Below are positions 53,936-63,655 of a stretch of DNA of 64,000 nt, piece after piece. The position numbers were made by a program, and so were the translations under genes. Origin of the DNA: Sphingobacterium endophyticum (lineage in GTDB: Bacteria > Bacteroidota > Bacteroidia > Sphingobacteriales > Sphingobacteriaceae); contig NZ_ML771899.1 in NCBI RefSeq assembly GCF_009733535.1, positions 1-64,000 on the forward strand. Direction: 5' to 3'. The notes under the pieces are model-generated. The model did no database searches, was not told the DNA's origin, and worked only from the letters and a program-made list of their open reading frames with translations. Each line of letters opens with the position of its first letter. Within the stretch, counting starts at the first letter, position 1.

Positions 53936-54973
53936 ATGGAAACGGCCTTTATATTAGAGAAATTAATTTTAGTGGTGATTATCTTCGTTGTGACGTTGGT
54001 AATTGCGATGTATTCCACCCTTGCGGAACGGAAGATTGCGGGATTTATGCAGGACCGTTACGGCCCTGACCGTGCGGGTTTATTTGGACTTCTACAACCA
54101 TTATGTGATGGTGGTAAGTTCTTCTTCAAGGAGGAGATCATTCCGGCGGGAGCTCATAAGACCTTATTTATTTTGGGACCAACGATTGCCATTATTACGG
54201 CCTGTATCAGTTCGGCGGTAATTCCATGGGGTCAGACCCTGACCATCGGCGATCAAGCGATTAAACTGCAGGTTGCGGATGTGAATATTGGTGTTCTCTA
54301 CATTTTTGGTGTAATTGCCCTAGGCGTGTATGGAATTATGCTGGGTGGTTGGGCATCCAACAATAAGTTTTCATTAATGGGAGCAATCCGTGCGGCTTCT
54401 CAGAGTATCAGTTACGAGATTGCGATGGGATTATCCCTGATAGCATTATTAATGGTAACCGGTACCTTATCGATCGGAGAGATCGTTGCCCAGCAATCGG
54501 GATTTGTAAATTGGAATATCTGGGTTCAACCCTTAGGCTTCCTGATTTTTATGACCTGTGCCTTTGCGGAATGTAACCGTGTTCCCTTTGACTTACCTGA
54601 ATGTGAGACCGAATTAGTTGGGGGATATCATACCGAATATTCATCGATGAAATTGGGATTGTATATGTTCTCGGAATATATAAACATGTTTGTGTCCTCA
54701 TCGTTGATGGCCGCACTATATTTTGGGGGTTATAATTTCCCATTTATGTATGATCTCGGACTTTCCGAGAATTGGATTACCATCCTTGGTGTGATTGCCT
54801 TCTTTTTGAAGATTTTTGGCTTTATCTTTTTCTTTATGTGGGTAAGATGGACGTTGCCAAGATTTAGGTATGATCAATTGATGAATTTGGGTTGGAAGAT
54901 GTTAATTCCATTGGCCATTGCAAATATTGTGTTAACAGGAATTATTACCATAGTTAAGGACACTTACTTTTAA
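53936..54973 (+). CDS. nuoH: NADH-quinone oxidoreductase subunit H
   Basis: The 345-residue membrane subunit with eight helices forms the quinone channel. Conserved parts are AERKIAGFMQDRYGPDRAG in the first loop and CAFAECNRVPFDLPECETELVGGYHTEYS (here shortened to NRVPFDLPE and ETELVGGYHTE). No shortening. Confidence 0.95.
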   Translation: METAFILEKLILVVIIFVVTLVIAMYSTLAERKIAGFMQDRYGPDRAGLFGLLQPLCDGGKFFFKEEIIPAGAHKTLFILGPTIAIITACISSAVIPWGQTLTIGDQAIKLQVADVNIGVLYIFGVIALGVYGIMLGGWASNNKFSLMGAIRAASQSISYEIAMGLSLIALLMVTGTLSIGEIVAQQSGFVNWNIWVQPLGFLIFMTCAFAECNRVPFDLPECETELVGGYHTEYSSMKLGLYMFSEYINMFVSSSLMAALYFGGYNFPFMYDLGLSENWITILGVIAFFLKIFGFIFFFMWVRWTLPRFRYDQLMNLGWKMLIPLAIANIVLTGIITIVKDTYF

Positions 54974-54984
54974 TAGGGAGGGAA

Positions 54985-55509
54985 ATGCAGTCGTTATCAA
55001 ATAGAAAGAAAGTATTAGAGCAGAAACCGATGAGCTTTTGGGAGCGTATCTATTTACCTGCCATAGCGAAGGGTTTATCGATTACCATAAAGCACTTCTT
55101 TAAGAAGATTCCTACGGTTAAGTATCCGGAGGAGATTAGACCATATTCTAAGAATTTTAGGGGTCAGCATTCCTTAAAGCGCGATGAGCAGGGTAGGGAG
55201 CGTTGTACGGCCTGTGGCCTATGTGCGCTGTCCTGTCCGGCGGAAGCCATTACGATGACCGCAGCGGAGCGTAAGAAGGGGGAGGAGAATTTATATAGGG
55301 AAGAAAAATACGCCGTTGTTTATGAAATTAATATGCTGCGATGCATATTTTGTGGGCTATGTGAAGAAGCATGTCCTAAGGAAGCCATTTATTTAGATGG
55401 TAAGCATGTAACAGCAGATTATTTACGTAAGGATTTTATTTATGGGAAAGACAAATTGTTGGAACCAAAATTTGATATCACCAAATTATCACAAAACCAG
55501 CAAGCATAA
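54985..55509 (+). CDS. nuoI: NADH-quinone oxidoreductase subunit I
   Basis: The 174-residue ferredoxin-like subunit binds two [4Fe-4S] clusters (N6a and N6b) through CTACGLCALSCP and CIFCGLCEEACP. The N-terminus is amphipathic and the rest lies in the peripheral arm. Confidence 0.95.
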   Translation: MQSLSNRKKVLEQKPMSFWERIYLPAIAKGLSITIKHFFKKIPTVKYPEEIRPYSKNFRGQHSLKRDEQGRERCTACGLCALSCPAEAITMTAAERKKGEENLYREEKYAVVYEINMLRCIFCGLCEEACPKEAIYLDGKHVTADYLRKDFIYGKDKLLEPKFDITKLSQNQQA

Positions 55510-55512
55510 CCT

Positions 55513-56019
55513 ATGACTATATTTTATTTTGTAGCCTTTTTATCTATATTTTTTGCGTTGATGACCATCTTCACAAAGAATCCGGTACATAGTGTGCTTT
55601 ACCTTGTTATTACCTTTTTTACATTTACGGTTCATTACATTTTATTGAATGCGCAGTTTTTGGCGGTTGTAAACTTTATTGTTTACATGGGAGCGATTAT
55701 GGTTCTGTTTTTATTTGTATTGATGTTGCTGAACCTCAATAAGGATACCGAACCGATGAAGTCGCATTTGGTCAAATTCATGGGAGTGATAGCGGGAATG
55801 TGCCTTTTGGTAACTTTTTTAGGAGCTTTTAGGGTCTTGGAGACGAACAATGAATTTGTACAGGGTCATGCGGATATTGGATTGGTAAAGAATTTAGGAA
55901 AAGTATTATTTAAGGATTTCCTACTACCTTTTGAGCTGTCATCGATATTATTATTGACGGCGATGGTAGGTGCAGTATTATTGGCAAAGAAAGAAACACG
56001 AACGAATCAAAATGGGTAA
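55513..56019 (+). CDS. nuoJ: NADH-quinone oxidoreductase subunit J
   Basis: The 168-residue membrane subunit has five helices. The conserved third helix reads VVNFIVYMGAIMVLFLFVLM. Overlaps nuoK by 8 bp. Confidence 0.92.
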   Translation: MTIFYFVAFLSIFFALMTIFTKNPVHSVLYLVITFFTFTVHYILLNAQFLAVVNFIVYMGAIMVLFLFVLMLLNLNKDTEPMKSHLVKFMGVIAGMCLLVTFLGAFRVLETNNEFVQGHADIGLVKNLGKVLFKDFLLPFELSSILLLTAMVGAVLLAKKETRTNQNG

Positions 56020-56341
56020 TTTACTTGAAAATATGCAGGGTATTCCCCTGAACCATTATTTAATATTCTGCAGCATCATATTCGTGATCGGTGTGATAGG
56101 GGTATTGATCCGTAGGAATGTTATTATCATTATGATGTCCATTGAATTGATGTTGAATTCGGTGAACTTATTATTAGCTGCATTTTCGGCTTATCTTGGG
56201 GATCCAAGCGGGCAGGTATTTGTGTTTTTTATTATGGCATTGGCCGCGGCAGAAGTTGCGGTTGGCCTTGCGATAATCATTATGGTTTATAGAAATACCA
56301 AATCAGTGGACATCGAATCCCTGAATAAACTGAGGTGGTAA
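56012..56341 (+). CDS. nuoK: NADH-quinone oxidoreductase subunit K
   Basis: The 109-residue membrane subunit has three helices with the conserved glutamates in the region MMSIELMLNSVNLLL and ALAAAEVAVGLAI that form part of the proton path. The start at 56012 (MGNLLENMQG) fits the family; the longer frame from 55970 would run through the nuoJ end. The start codon lies inside the last codons of nuoJ (ATGGGTAA), giving translational coupling. Confidence 0.93.
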   Translation: MGNLLENMQGIPLNHYLIFCSIIFVIGVIGVLIRRNVIIIMMSIELMLNSVNLLLAAFSAYLGDPSGQVFVFFIMALAAAEVAVGLAIIIMVYRNTKSVDIESLNKLRW

Positions 56342-56369
56342 AAATTAGAATTTTAAGAGAGAACTAAAT

Positions 56370-58292
56370 ATGAAAGAATTCATTTGGATGCTTCCCTTAA
56401 TACCTTTATTAGGATTTTTGATGATCGGACTTGTACGCAAGAGCAGTCCGAAGCCATTGATATCCATCATAGGTTGTGGAACCATCTTGATTTCGTTTTT
56501 ACTAAGCTGCGGAATATTTAAGGAAGTATATGATGCTCGCCTGGCGGGGGGAGAAGGAATTATCTATCAGGAGGTATTTAACTGGTTTACAGTTGGGAGC
56601 TTTAATTTCAATATCAGCTTTTTGGTCGATCCATTAAGCTCCATTATGTTATTGATTATTACAGGTGTTGGTTTTTTGATCCACCTGTATTCCGTTGGCT
56701 ATATGGCACATGATGGGGGATTTGGAAAGTACTTTTCATATCTGAATCTATTTATCTTCTTTATGTTGATATTGGTCCTTGGGTCGAATTATTTAGTAAT
56801 GTTTATAGGCTGGGAAGGTGTCGGCTTATGTTCGTATCTTTTGATTGGATTTTGGTTTAAGAACAGCAATTATGCGAAGGCGGCGAAGAAGGCCTTTGTT
56901 ATGAACCGTATTGGGGACTTGGGGTTTCTAATTGCGATGTTTTTCATCCTCGTGAACTTTGGATCTTTAGAATTCCAGGAGGTTTTCCCTGCTGCGGGTC
57001 AATTAGCTATGGGAGATTCAACCTTACTGGTAATTACCTTATTGTTATTTGTTGCGGCAACAGGAAAATCGGCACAGATTCCATTATTTACCTGGCTTCC
57101 GGATGCGATGGCAGGACCAACCCCGGTTTCGGCGTTGATCCATGCTGCTACGATGGTAACGGCAGGGATCTATATGATAGCACGTTCTAATATTATGTTC
57201 ACTTTATCACCTGTAACGATGCAGCTGATTGCCATCATTGGGGTAGCAACAGCACTAATTGCAGCATTTATTGCTATTACACAGAATGATATCAAGAAGG
57301 TATTGGCCTATTCTACGGTATCCCAACTAGGGTATATGTTCTTAGGCTTAGGTGTTGGAGCATTTACAGGAGCATTTTTCCATGTTTTGACGCATGCATT
57401 TTTCAAGGCATTATTATTCTTAGGGGCGGGTTCGGTTATCCATGCGATGAGTGATGAGCAGGATATGCGTTCGATGGGTGGATTGAAAAAGTATTTACCA
57501 ATTACCTATATCACGATGTTGATCGGAACGATTGCTATTGCTGGGATTCCGCCATTTTCGGGTTTCTTTTCAAAGGATGAGATCTTAGCCCATGCCTTTG
57601 TTGCAAGTCCATTATTTTGGGGATTAGGTTTTCTAGGTGCATTATGTACCGCATTTTATATGTTTAGGTTATTATACCTGACTTTTTTTGGATCATTCAG
57701 AGGAACAGAAAACCAGAAACATCATCTACATGAGTCACCGGTTCAGATGACGATTCCGTTGATCGTATTGGCGGTGCTATCCGTGCTTGGAGGCGTCATC
57801 AATTTGCCTGAAGCCCTACATGGAGGCACATGGTTAGCAGATTTCCTAAGTCCAGTATTTGCACAAACCAATGCTGTTGTTGAACCTTTCCATCTATCCC
57901 ATAGTACTGAATACATTCTAATGGGCGCCTCAGCATTGGGCGCAATTATTATGGCTTTGTTTGCCTATAATAAATACGTTAAAAAATCAGAAATACCAGA
58001 AGCGGACGGTAGTTCGGAACAAAGTGGATTATATAAACTTTCGTATCATAAATTGTACATCGATCAAATATATGATACGTTATTTGTACGTCCTCTGAAT
58101 GGTCTTTCGAAGTTTCTACATACATATGTGGAGAAATTAGGGATCGACCGTTTGGTAAATGGTATTGGCGACCTATTTGTTTCCTCAGGGAAGGGGATCC
58201 GTCAATTGCAAAGTGGAAATGTTGGGTTTTATATATTCATGATGGTTGTTGGAGTAATAGCCTTCATGTTATATGGATTATTTACTATCTAG
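56370..58292 (+). CDS. nuoL: NADH-quinone oxidoreductase subunit L
   Basis: The 640-residue antiporter-like subunit has about 16 helices and the long lateral helix near the C-terminus. It shows the proton-path residues in FIGWEGVGLCSYLLIGFW, LPDAMAGPTPVSALIHAATMVTAG and QNDIKKVLAYSTVSQLGYM (short forms: GWEGVGLCSYL, PTPVSALIHAAT, KKVLAYSTVSQLG). Length is normal. Confidence 0.96.
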   Translation: MKEFIWMLPLIPLLGFLMIGLVRKSSPKPLISIIGCGTILISFLLSCGIFKEVYDARLAGGEGIIYQEVFNWFTVGSFNFNISFLVDPLSSIMLLIITGVGFLIHLYSVGYMAHDGGFGKYFSYLNLFIFFMLILVLGSNYLVMFIGWEGVGLCSYLLIGFWFKNSNYAKAAKKAFVMNRIGDLGFLIAMFFILVNFGSLEFQEVFPAAGQLAMGDSTLLVITLLLFVAATGKSAQIPLFTWLPDAMAGPTPVSALIHAATMVTAGIYMIARSNIMFTLSPVTMQLIAIIGVATALIAAFIAITQNDIKKVLAYSTVSQLGYMFLGLGVGAFTGAFFHVLTHAFFKALLFLGAGSVIHAMSDEQDMRSMGGLKKYLPITYITMLIGTIAIAGIPPFSGFFSKDEILAHAFVASPLFWGLGFLGALCTAFYMFRLLYLTFFGSFRGTENQKHHLHESPVQMTIPLIVLAVLSVLGGVINLPEALHGGTWLADFLSPVFAQTNAVVEPFHLSHSTEYILMGASALGAIIMALFAYNKYVKKSEIPEADGSSEQSGLYKLSYHKLYIDQIYDTLFVRPLNGLSKFLHTYVEKLGIDRLVNGIGDLFVSSGKGIRQLQSGNVGFYIFMMVVGVIAFMLYGLFTI

Positions 58293-58310
58293 AACAGAAT
58301 TTAGGAATCA

Positions 58311-59759
58311 ATGGACAACCTTATTATACTGCTATTATTACCTGTAATAAGCGCTATTATCTTAGCCTTTATCAAAACGAGCTCAGCAAAATGGGCTGCG
58401 TTGGTACTGTCACTTATTCAATTAGGCTTAACCATTCCATTTATCTGTCATTTTGTTCCGGATGCAAGTGTACAGTTTGCTGCATCCTGGGATTGGATTA
58501 ACAGTTTGGGAATTCAATTTCAAATTGGCTTAGATGGAATCAGTTTACCGATGCTTATTTTAACGAACGGATTAATTCCACTTATTATACTGGCGAGTTT
58601 TGGCCACGATCAAAAAGGTGGATTTTATGGTTTGGTTTCGTTTATGCAGGCGGGCTTAGTCTTGGTATTTATATCGCTGGATGCCTTTTCGTTTTACGTA
58701 GGATGGGAAGCTGCATTAATACCGATTTATTTTATCTGTGCACTTTGGGGCGATGGGGATCGAATCAAAGTCAATCTTAAATTCTTCGTCTATACGTTCT
58801 TCGGAAGCCTATTAATGTTGATAGCAATTATCTATTTATATCAACAAACAGGCGGAAGAGCAATGTCCTGGACGGCACTTACCGGGTTGGAATTAACTGA
58901 AGGGGCACAGAATTGGGTTTTTTGGGCATTTTTCATAGCTTTTGCCATTAAGATTCCATTATTTCCATTACATTCCTGGCAGCCCGATACATACACCCAT
59001 GCGCCAAGTACGGGAACGATGTTACTGTCGGGTATCATGTTGAAGATGGGTTTATTTGGACTATTACGCTGGTTGTTGCCCTTAACGCCCGAAGCGGTTA
59101 TGCAATATGGTAATATAGCCCTAATAATGGGGATTATCGGTGTTGTCTATGGATCGATCATAGCCTTTAAAATGAAGGATGCAAAACGATTAATTGCCTA
59201 TTCTTCGATCGCCCACGTAGGTTTAATTGCCGCTGGAATCTTTTCATTCACACAGGAGGGAATACAGGGCGCGATCCTTCAGATGATCAACCATGGTATT
59301 TCGGTAGTGGGGCTGTTCTTCGTTATTGATATCATACAACGTAGAACGGGTACGAGGGACTTGTCGGACCTTGGAGGCTTAGCGAGCAATATGCCAATCT
59401 TGGCGATTGCCTTTTTAATTATCATCATGGGGGCAGTCGGACTTCCTTTGACCAATGGATTTATTGGTGAGTTCTTATTGTTGAAAGGGATATTTGGCAG
59501 TGCTTGGAACGGAGTTTGGTTTGCAGTTATCGGAGGAACAACCTTGATCTTTGGAGCGGTTTATATGCTTCGCTTTTATCAGAAAACGATGCTTGGACCG
59601 ATCAACGATGGTCATATGTCAGTGAAGGATGTCAGCGGATACGAAGTTCTGGTATTATCGATTTTGGTAATTTTGATTATTTTAATCGGTGTATTGCCAA
59701 ATGGCCTACTTCATCTTTCTGAGGCATCAGTTACACAATTATTAGAGAATATTAAATAG
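58311..59759 (+). CDS. nuoM: NADH-quinone oxidoreductase subunit M
   Basis: The 482-residue antiporter-like subunit. Conserved segments are FYVGWEAALIPIYF, WQPDTYTHAPSTGTMLLSGI and KRLIAYSSIAHVG with the lysine and glutamate of the proton path. Length is normal. Confidence 0.95.
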   Translation: MDNLIILLLLPVISAIILAFIKTSSAKWAALVLSLIQLGLTIPFICHFVPDASVQFAASWDWINSLGIQFQIGLDGISLPMLILTNGLIPLIILASFGHDQKGGFYGLVSFMQAGLVLVFISLDAFSFYVGWEAALIPIYFICALWGDGDRIKVNLKFFVYTFFGSLLMLIAIIYLYQQTGGRAMSWTALTGLELTEGAQNWVFWAFFIAFAIKIPLFPLHSWQPDTYTHAPSTGTMLLSGIMLKMGLFGLLRWLLPLTPEAVMQYGNIALIMGIIGVVYGSIIAFKMKDAKRLIAYSSIAHVGLIAAGIFSFTQEGIQGAILQMINHGISVVGLFFVIDIIQRRTGTRDLSDLGGLASNMPILAIAFLIIIMGAVGLPLTNGFIGEFLLLKGIFGSAWNGVWFAVIGGTTLIFGAVYMLRFYQKTMLGPINDGHMSVKDVSGYEVLVLSILVILIILIGVLPNGLLHLSEASVTQLLENIK

Positions 59760-59779
59760 TACAAGTTTAAGGATATATT

Positions 59780-61162
59780 ATGGGTGCGATTATTACGCTT
59801 TCTTTGTTAGGTATACTAGTTCTGTATTTAGGTTTATATAAGGCCAAAAATGCATTATTGCCTGTGAGTATATTGGGCTTGTTACTTGCCTTGGGATTTG
59901 AAGCATACTATTGGAATGTAGAGGCGGATCCTCTATATAGCGGGATGGTTATCTTTGATCATTTTTCGCTTTCCTTCTCCATGTTGTGCATTGCCCTAAC
60001 GATATTGATTCTTTTGCTATCAAAGGAATACTTTAGGGCAATATCGAATAATATTGCAGAGTACTATACCTTAATTTTATTTTCGCTTACTGGCGCAATC
60101 TTGGTTTGTTCATACCATAATTTTGCGATGCTATTCATAGGTCTGGAAATTATGTCCGTGGCCCTATATATTTTGGCGGGTATCCGAAGGAATGATAAAG
60201 CCTCTAACGAAGCTTCCTTGAAGTATTTCTTGATGGGTGCATTTTCAACAGGATTTCTATTATTTGGCATTACCTTGTTATATGGTTCCACTGGATCTTT
60301 TGATCTGGCGGCCATCAAGCAACATATTGTCGATAATCCGACGGGTATATCTCCCATGTTCTATGGTGGTATCCTCTTATTATTAGTAGGATTATGTTTT
60401 AAAGTCGGTGCAGCTCCGTTCCATTTCTGGACTCCAGATGTATACGATGGCTCTCCGATCTTGATTACTACCTTTATGAGTACGGTAGTAAAGATTGCCT
60501 CCTTTGCGGGTTTCTTGAAGCTGTTCAGTATGGTGCTGGTTCCATTGAATGAGTTTTGGACTCCAGTTTTATTGACGGTGGTGATCATTACCCTTTTCCT
60601 TGGAAACGTTACGGCCCTGATGCAGACTAGTTTCAAACGCATGCTAGCCTATTCAAGTATTTCGCATGCAGGCTATATGTTATTTGCCATCCTGTCGATC
60701 GGTGCAAACTCTGCATCCGGAATACTTGCCTATTCTGCAGCGTATGGATTGGCATCGATCGTGGCGTTCGGTGGACTGATCCTGGTGAAGCGTCAGGTAG
60801 GTTCGGATCATTTTGAATCTTTCAACGGATTGGGTAAAAGAAATCCTTGGCTGGCATTCTCCATAACCATTGCTATGCTTTCTTTAGCGGGTATACCATT
60901 AACTGCCGGTTTTATCGGTAAATTCATGATGTTTTCAAACGTTATGAATGATTATCATACCGTTCTCTTGATTTTAGCTGCCATCAATGCGGCCGTAGGT
61001 GTTTATTATTACCTACGTGTGGTTGTTCATATGTACTTTATGAAATCGGAAGCTGAGCAAACAGTCTCGATGCCGGTCAACTTTCAGGTTGTCTTCGTGG
61101 TTGCTGTCATTTTAACCATTGTCTTGGGTGTTTACCCGGATTTGATATTAAGGTTCATTTAG
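59780..61162 (+). CDS. nuoN: NADH-quinone oxidoreductase subunit N
   Basis: The 460-residue antiporter-like subunit is the last gene of the operon. It has GLEIMSVALYILAG, FHFWTPDVYDGSPI and KRMLAYSSISHAGYM. Its final 4 bp overlap the end of the minus-strand AsmA-like gene; no separate terminator is present, so read-through in both directions must be resolved elsewhere. Confidence 0.95.
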   Translation: MGAIITLSLLGILVLYLGLYKAKNALLPVSILGLLLALGFEAYYWNVEADPLYSGMVIFDHFSLSFSMLCIALTILILLLSKEYFRAISNNIAEYYTLILFSLTGAILVCSYHNFAMLFIGLEIMSVALYILAGIRRNDKASNEASLKYFLMGAFSTGFLLFGITLLYGSTGSFDLAAIKQHIVDNPTGISPMFYGGILLLLVGLCFKVGAAPFHFWTPDVYDGSPILITTFMSTVVKIASFAGFLKLFSMVLVPLNEFWTPVLLTVVIITLFLGNVTALMQTSFKRMLAYSSISHAGYMLFAILSIGANSASGILAYSAAYGLASIVAFGGLILVKRQVGSDHFESFNGLGKRNPWLAFSITIAMLSLAGIPLTAGFIGKFMMFSNVMNDYHTVLLILAAINAAVGVYYYLRVVVHMYFMKSEAEQTVSMPVNFQVVFVVAVILTIVLGVYPDLILRFI

Positions 61163-62841
61163 ATACCGGGTAGGTATTTGGGGTCTGTTCCGGTGCATTC
61201 AATGATTCCTTGGAGCAGGCTTTTCCATATTACTTTAAAGAAAGGATGTTCGGGGACTCGATTATATTCCACTTGTGCGACATGGTATTTCCCATTCGCA
61301 TCGGGATTGCTGTCATTGATAAAAAACCGGTTTGCTATAAAGGATAGAATTCCTTTCTTCCCTGGACCTTTTTCTGGATCCTTCAAGACATCAACTTTTA
61401 AACGGTTATAGTCAAATGTGAATTTGCCCCAATTCTTAGCATCATTTCCATGCATGTCAAAGGTTATTTTCTCAATGTTTCCTTCTGCAAGCCGGATATT
61501 TAATAGGGGCTCTAATATTCGGTTATATGGACTAACTGTCATCGCTGTCAATCCGCCTTTGTAGGAAAAATCTCCTGCCTTACTTAGCATATCAAATGTG
61601 AAAAAGGCAGATAATGTCCCTTTACCGTAAACATTTCCTACCAGATCTGCCGTCATATCTTTATTTCTCCTTAATAGGGCCTTATCATTTGTGACATTCT
61701 TTAAGGTTCCGCGGATATTTTTAAAATCTATCTTCCCCTGTCGGGCATATTTATCGCTTATTTGTGCATAGCTTAGGTCAATGCCATTTACCTTAACCGT
61801 TTTGATGCTGAATGTTTGATTGACCTTCATGAGTTGCTGTGCCGGTGACTGTCCTATTTTTGAAACATTTTCCAATTGGTATCGCTTGTCTTTTGCTAAA
61901 TCAAATTGTCCCTTGCTAATATGTGCACTGTCGGCCAACAGCCTTTTTTCTTTCCAAAGTTTTTGGATATCTATTCCCGTAAGCCATACCGAATCCAAAC
62001 TTAGCTCCATTCGAGGTTTATTCAACTTATCTCTTTTGGCAAAACTCTCCAAATCTATGGTTGGCAATAATTCTAACTTTGATATTCGTGTATCTTTATC
62101 CTTTGCGCTAAATTTAAGTTCCTTAAAACCTAAGCTGTATGGAGCGCCATCAAGAGTGGTTTTAAATTCTGGGATATGTATTGAAAGATCCTTAGAATAT
62201 AAAAATCTAGTACTGTCATTTCCTGAATTTTCATCAATCAAAAAGTTTTCCATTGCAAGGTCTATTCCCTTGACAATTTTTGGTTTATTACCTTGTTTTG
62301 AATGGTCTTGCATCACTATTTGCATCCTTTCAGCCCGAAATTTCTGAATTTCCAATGATTTAAAGCTTTCCTTAATTATGGAATAAGGATCCTTGCTTTC
62401 TTTTTTATTATTATAGGACCTTTCATTAAGGACCACCTTTCCTTTTAAAGAGTCAAGCCCAATATCCGAAATCTCAATTCTCTTATTAATCAGAATTCCC
62501 CAAAGACTTACCCCGTTTATGCTCAACTGCTGAGCTGTTGCTTCAAAAAGTGCATTTGGTGCTTTCTCTGCCTTGTCGAGCTGCAGATAGACGGTACTGT
62601 CATTTTGAAGGTTCAGGTTTTCCAAGCGGATATTTCCTTGAGTTAAATCCAAGTTCAAATCACTATATGTTAAACTGTACAATCCATTGGAGGCTTTTGC
62701 GATTCCTTCCTTCAGCTTTTTGTCCAACATAGGTTCTAGCTTGTAGGAAATAAAGTAGAGGGCAGCGGTTATCAACAAAGTAAAGGCAATAAGAATAGCT
62801 ATCCAGATTTTCCATTTTTTGGATTTGGTGGTCGTGTTCAT
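61159..62841 (-). CDS. AsmA-like/DUF748-type protein (homologue of the gene at 23004)
   Basis: The 560-residue protein has a single N-terminal helix (about 13-33) then a long beta-rich periplasmic part. It shares with the 23004 protein ASNGLYSL, QQLMKVNQ, RGTLKNVTND, FTFDML or FGFDMLS, INDSNPDAN and the end ECTGT, over nearly the full length. Both lack the C-terminal TamB domain. The protein at 23004 has a longer acidic/basic tail. The family seems confined to Bacteroidota as far as I know, with no described function. Confidence 0.6.
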   Translation of the reverse strand: MNTTTKSKKWKIWIAILIAFTLLITAALYFISYKLEPMLDKKLKEGIAKASNGLYSLTYSDLNLDLTQGNIRLENLNLQNDSTVYLQLDKAEKAPNALFEATAQQLSINGVSLWGILINKRIEISDIGLDSLKGKVVLNERSYNNKKESKDPYSIIKESFKSLEIQKFRAERMQIVMQDHSKQGNKPKIVKGIDLAMENFLIDENSGNDSTRFLYSKDLSIHIPEFKTTLDGAPYSLGFKELKFSAKDKDTRISKLELLPTIDLESFAKRDKLNKPRMELSLDSVWLTGIDIQKLWKEKRLLADSAHISKGQFDLAKDKRYQLENVSKIGQSPAQQLMKVNQTFSIKTVKVNGIDLSYAQISDKYARQGKIDFKNIRGTLKNVTNDKALLRRNKDMTADLVGNVYGKGTLSAFFTFDMLSKAGDFSYKGGLTAMTVSPYNRILEPLLNIRLAEGNIEKITFDMHGNDAKNWGKFTFDYNRLKVDVLKDPEKGPGKKGILSFIANRFFINDSNPDANGKYHVAQVEYNRVPEHPFFKVIWKSLLQGIIECTGTDPKYLPGI

Positions 62842-63069
62842 TATAGGATAACAATTGAAAGGGGAATTGGTTGGCAGAGGAGCGGATTATAGGAACTGGA
62901 GGATATGATAGGATGGAATTGGTAAGGGCTTCAAAGGGTAGGAAAGTATAATATGGGAGCGTTGGTAAGAGAAAAGAGTATTAGTGGAGATTGAGAATGA
63001 GATTTGGGTAAAAAAGGTCCATTAACACGGAATGGCTAAAGCCATGCAAAACCCCCATAGAGGGAGATC
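62842..63069. other. Purine-rich intergenic region
   Basis: The plus strand is strongly purine-rich from about 62850 to 63015, so the transcript on the minus strand would be pyrimidine-rich. A small hairpin (ATGGCT-aa-AGCCAT, 63032-63045) lies near the end. No ORF supported. Confidence 0.35.
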
Positions 63070-63543
63070 CTATCTCGGCCCTGTTTCCCAGAAACGATCG
63101 TTCCAAGGCATTTCAGCGATGGGGAGGGTATGATGGGTTTGAACAGCCTTGAGCTGTTCATTGGATGCAATGGATTGGATATGCGGAAATAATTGTCTTT
63201 CTTCCATGCGTATGTGCTGCTCCAGTTTTTCTTCAAGCCTGTTTAGGGACTTTTCGGTGAAGGGTTCGTTCAGGATAAGGCGCTTGATGGTCTTATGGTC
63301 GGATAATGCCTCATGTAGGAGTTTATTGTCTGGCTCCAATATGGAAAAGATGTATTTCTCCTCAATCTCGAAATGTTCCGCGATCTGGTGGTCCCACATC
63401 TGCTTTACAAAATCTCCTATTCGGTTCGGTTCTATATTAAGTTCCTGCCCTTTACGGATCTTCCAGCATAACAGTAATGCAAAATGATGTTCCTTGCTCA
63501 ACGGCTGTAAAGCCTGATGTCTTTTTAGAGGTTTTGTATCCAT
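63070..63543 (-). CDS. Hemerythrin-domain protein
   Basis: The 157-residue protein has a hemerythrin HHE four-helix bundle. Likely iron ligands are in KEHHFAL, HFEIEEKYIF, DHKTIKR and HIRMEERQLFPHI. Such proteins bind O2 or NO at a di-iron site, or repair iron centres. It lies next to a flavohemoglobin gene in the same direction, which suggests a role in nitric oxide or oxygen stress. The start at 63543 (MDTKPLKRH) fits the domain; an upstream in-frame start at 63576 would add eleven residues. Confidence 0.85.
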   Translation of the reverse strand: MDTKPLKRHQALQPLSKEHHFALLLCWKIRKGQELNIEPNRIGDFVKQMWDHQIAEHFEIEEKYIFSILEPDNKLLHEALSDHKTIKRLILNEPFTEKSLNRLEEKLEQHIRMEERQLFPHIQSIASNEQLKAVQTHHTLPIAEMPWNDRFWETGPR

Positions 63544-63655
63544 AATGTACGTAAATGAGGAATTAATTCTTCGCAAGCAGCTTTAACCTTTTTAAAATGG
63601 AAATGAATGTCGACTTCAGAATACATTGAGCCAACATTCATTGTCCCGGATTTTG

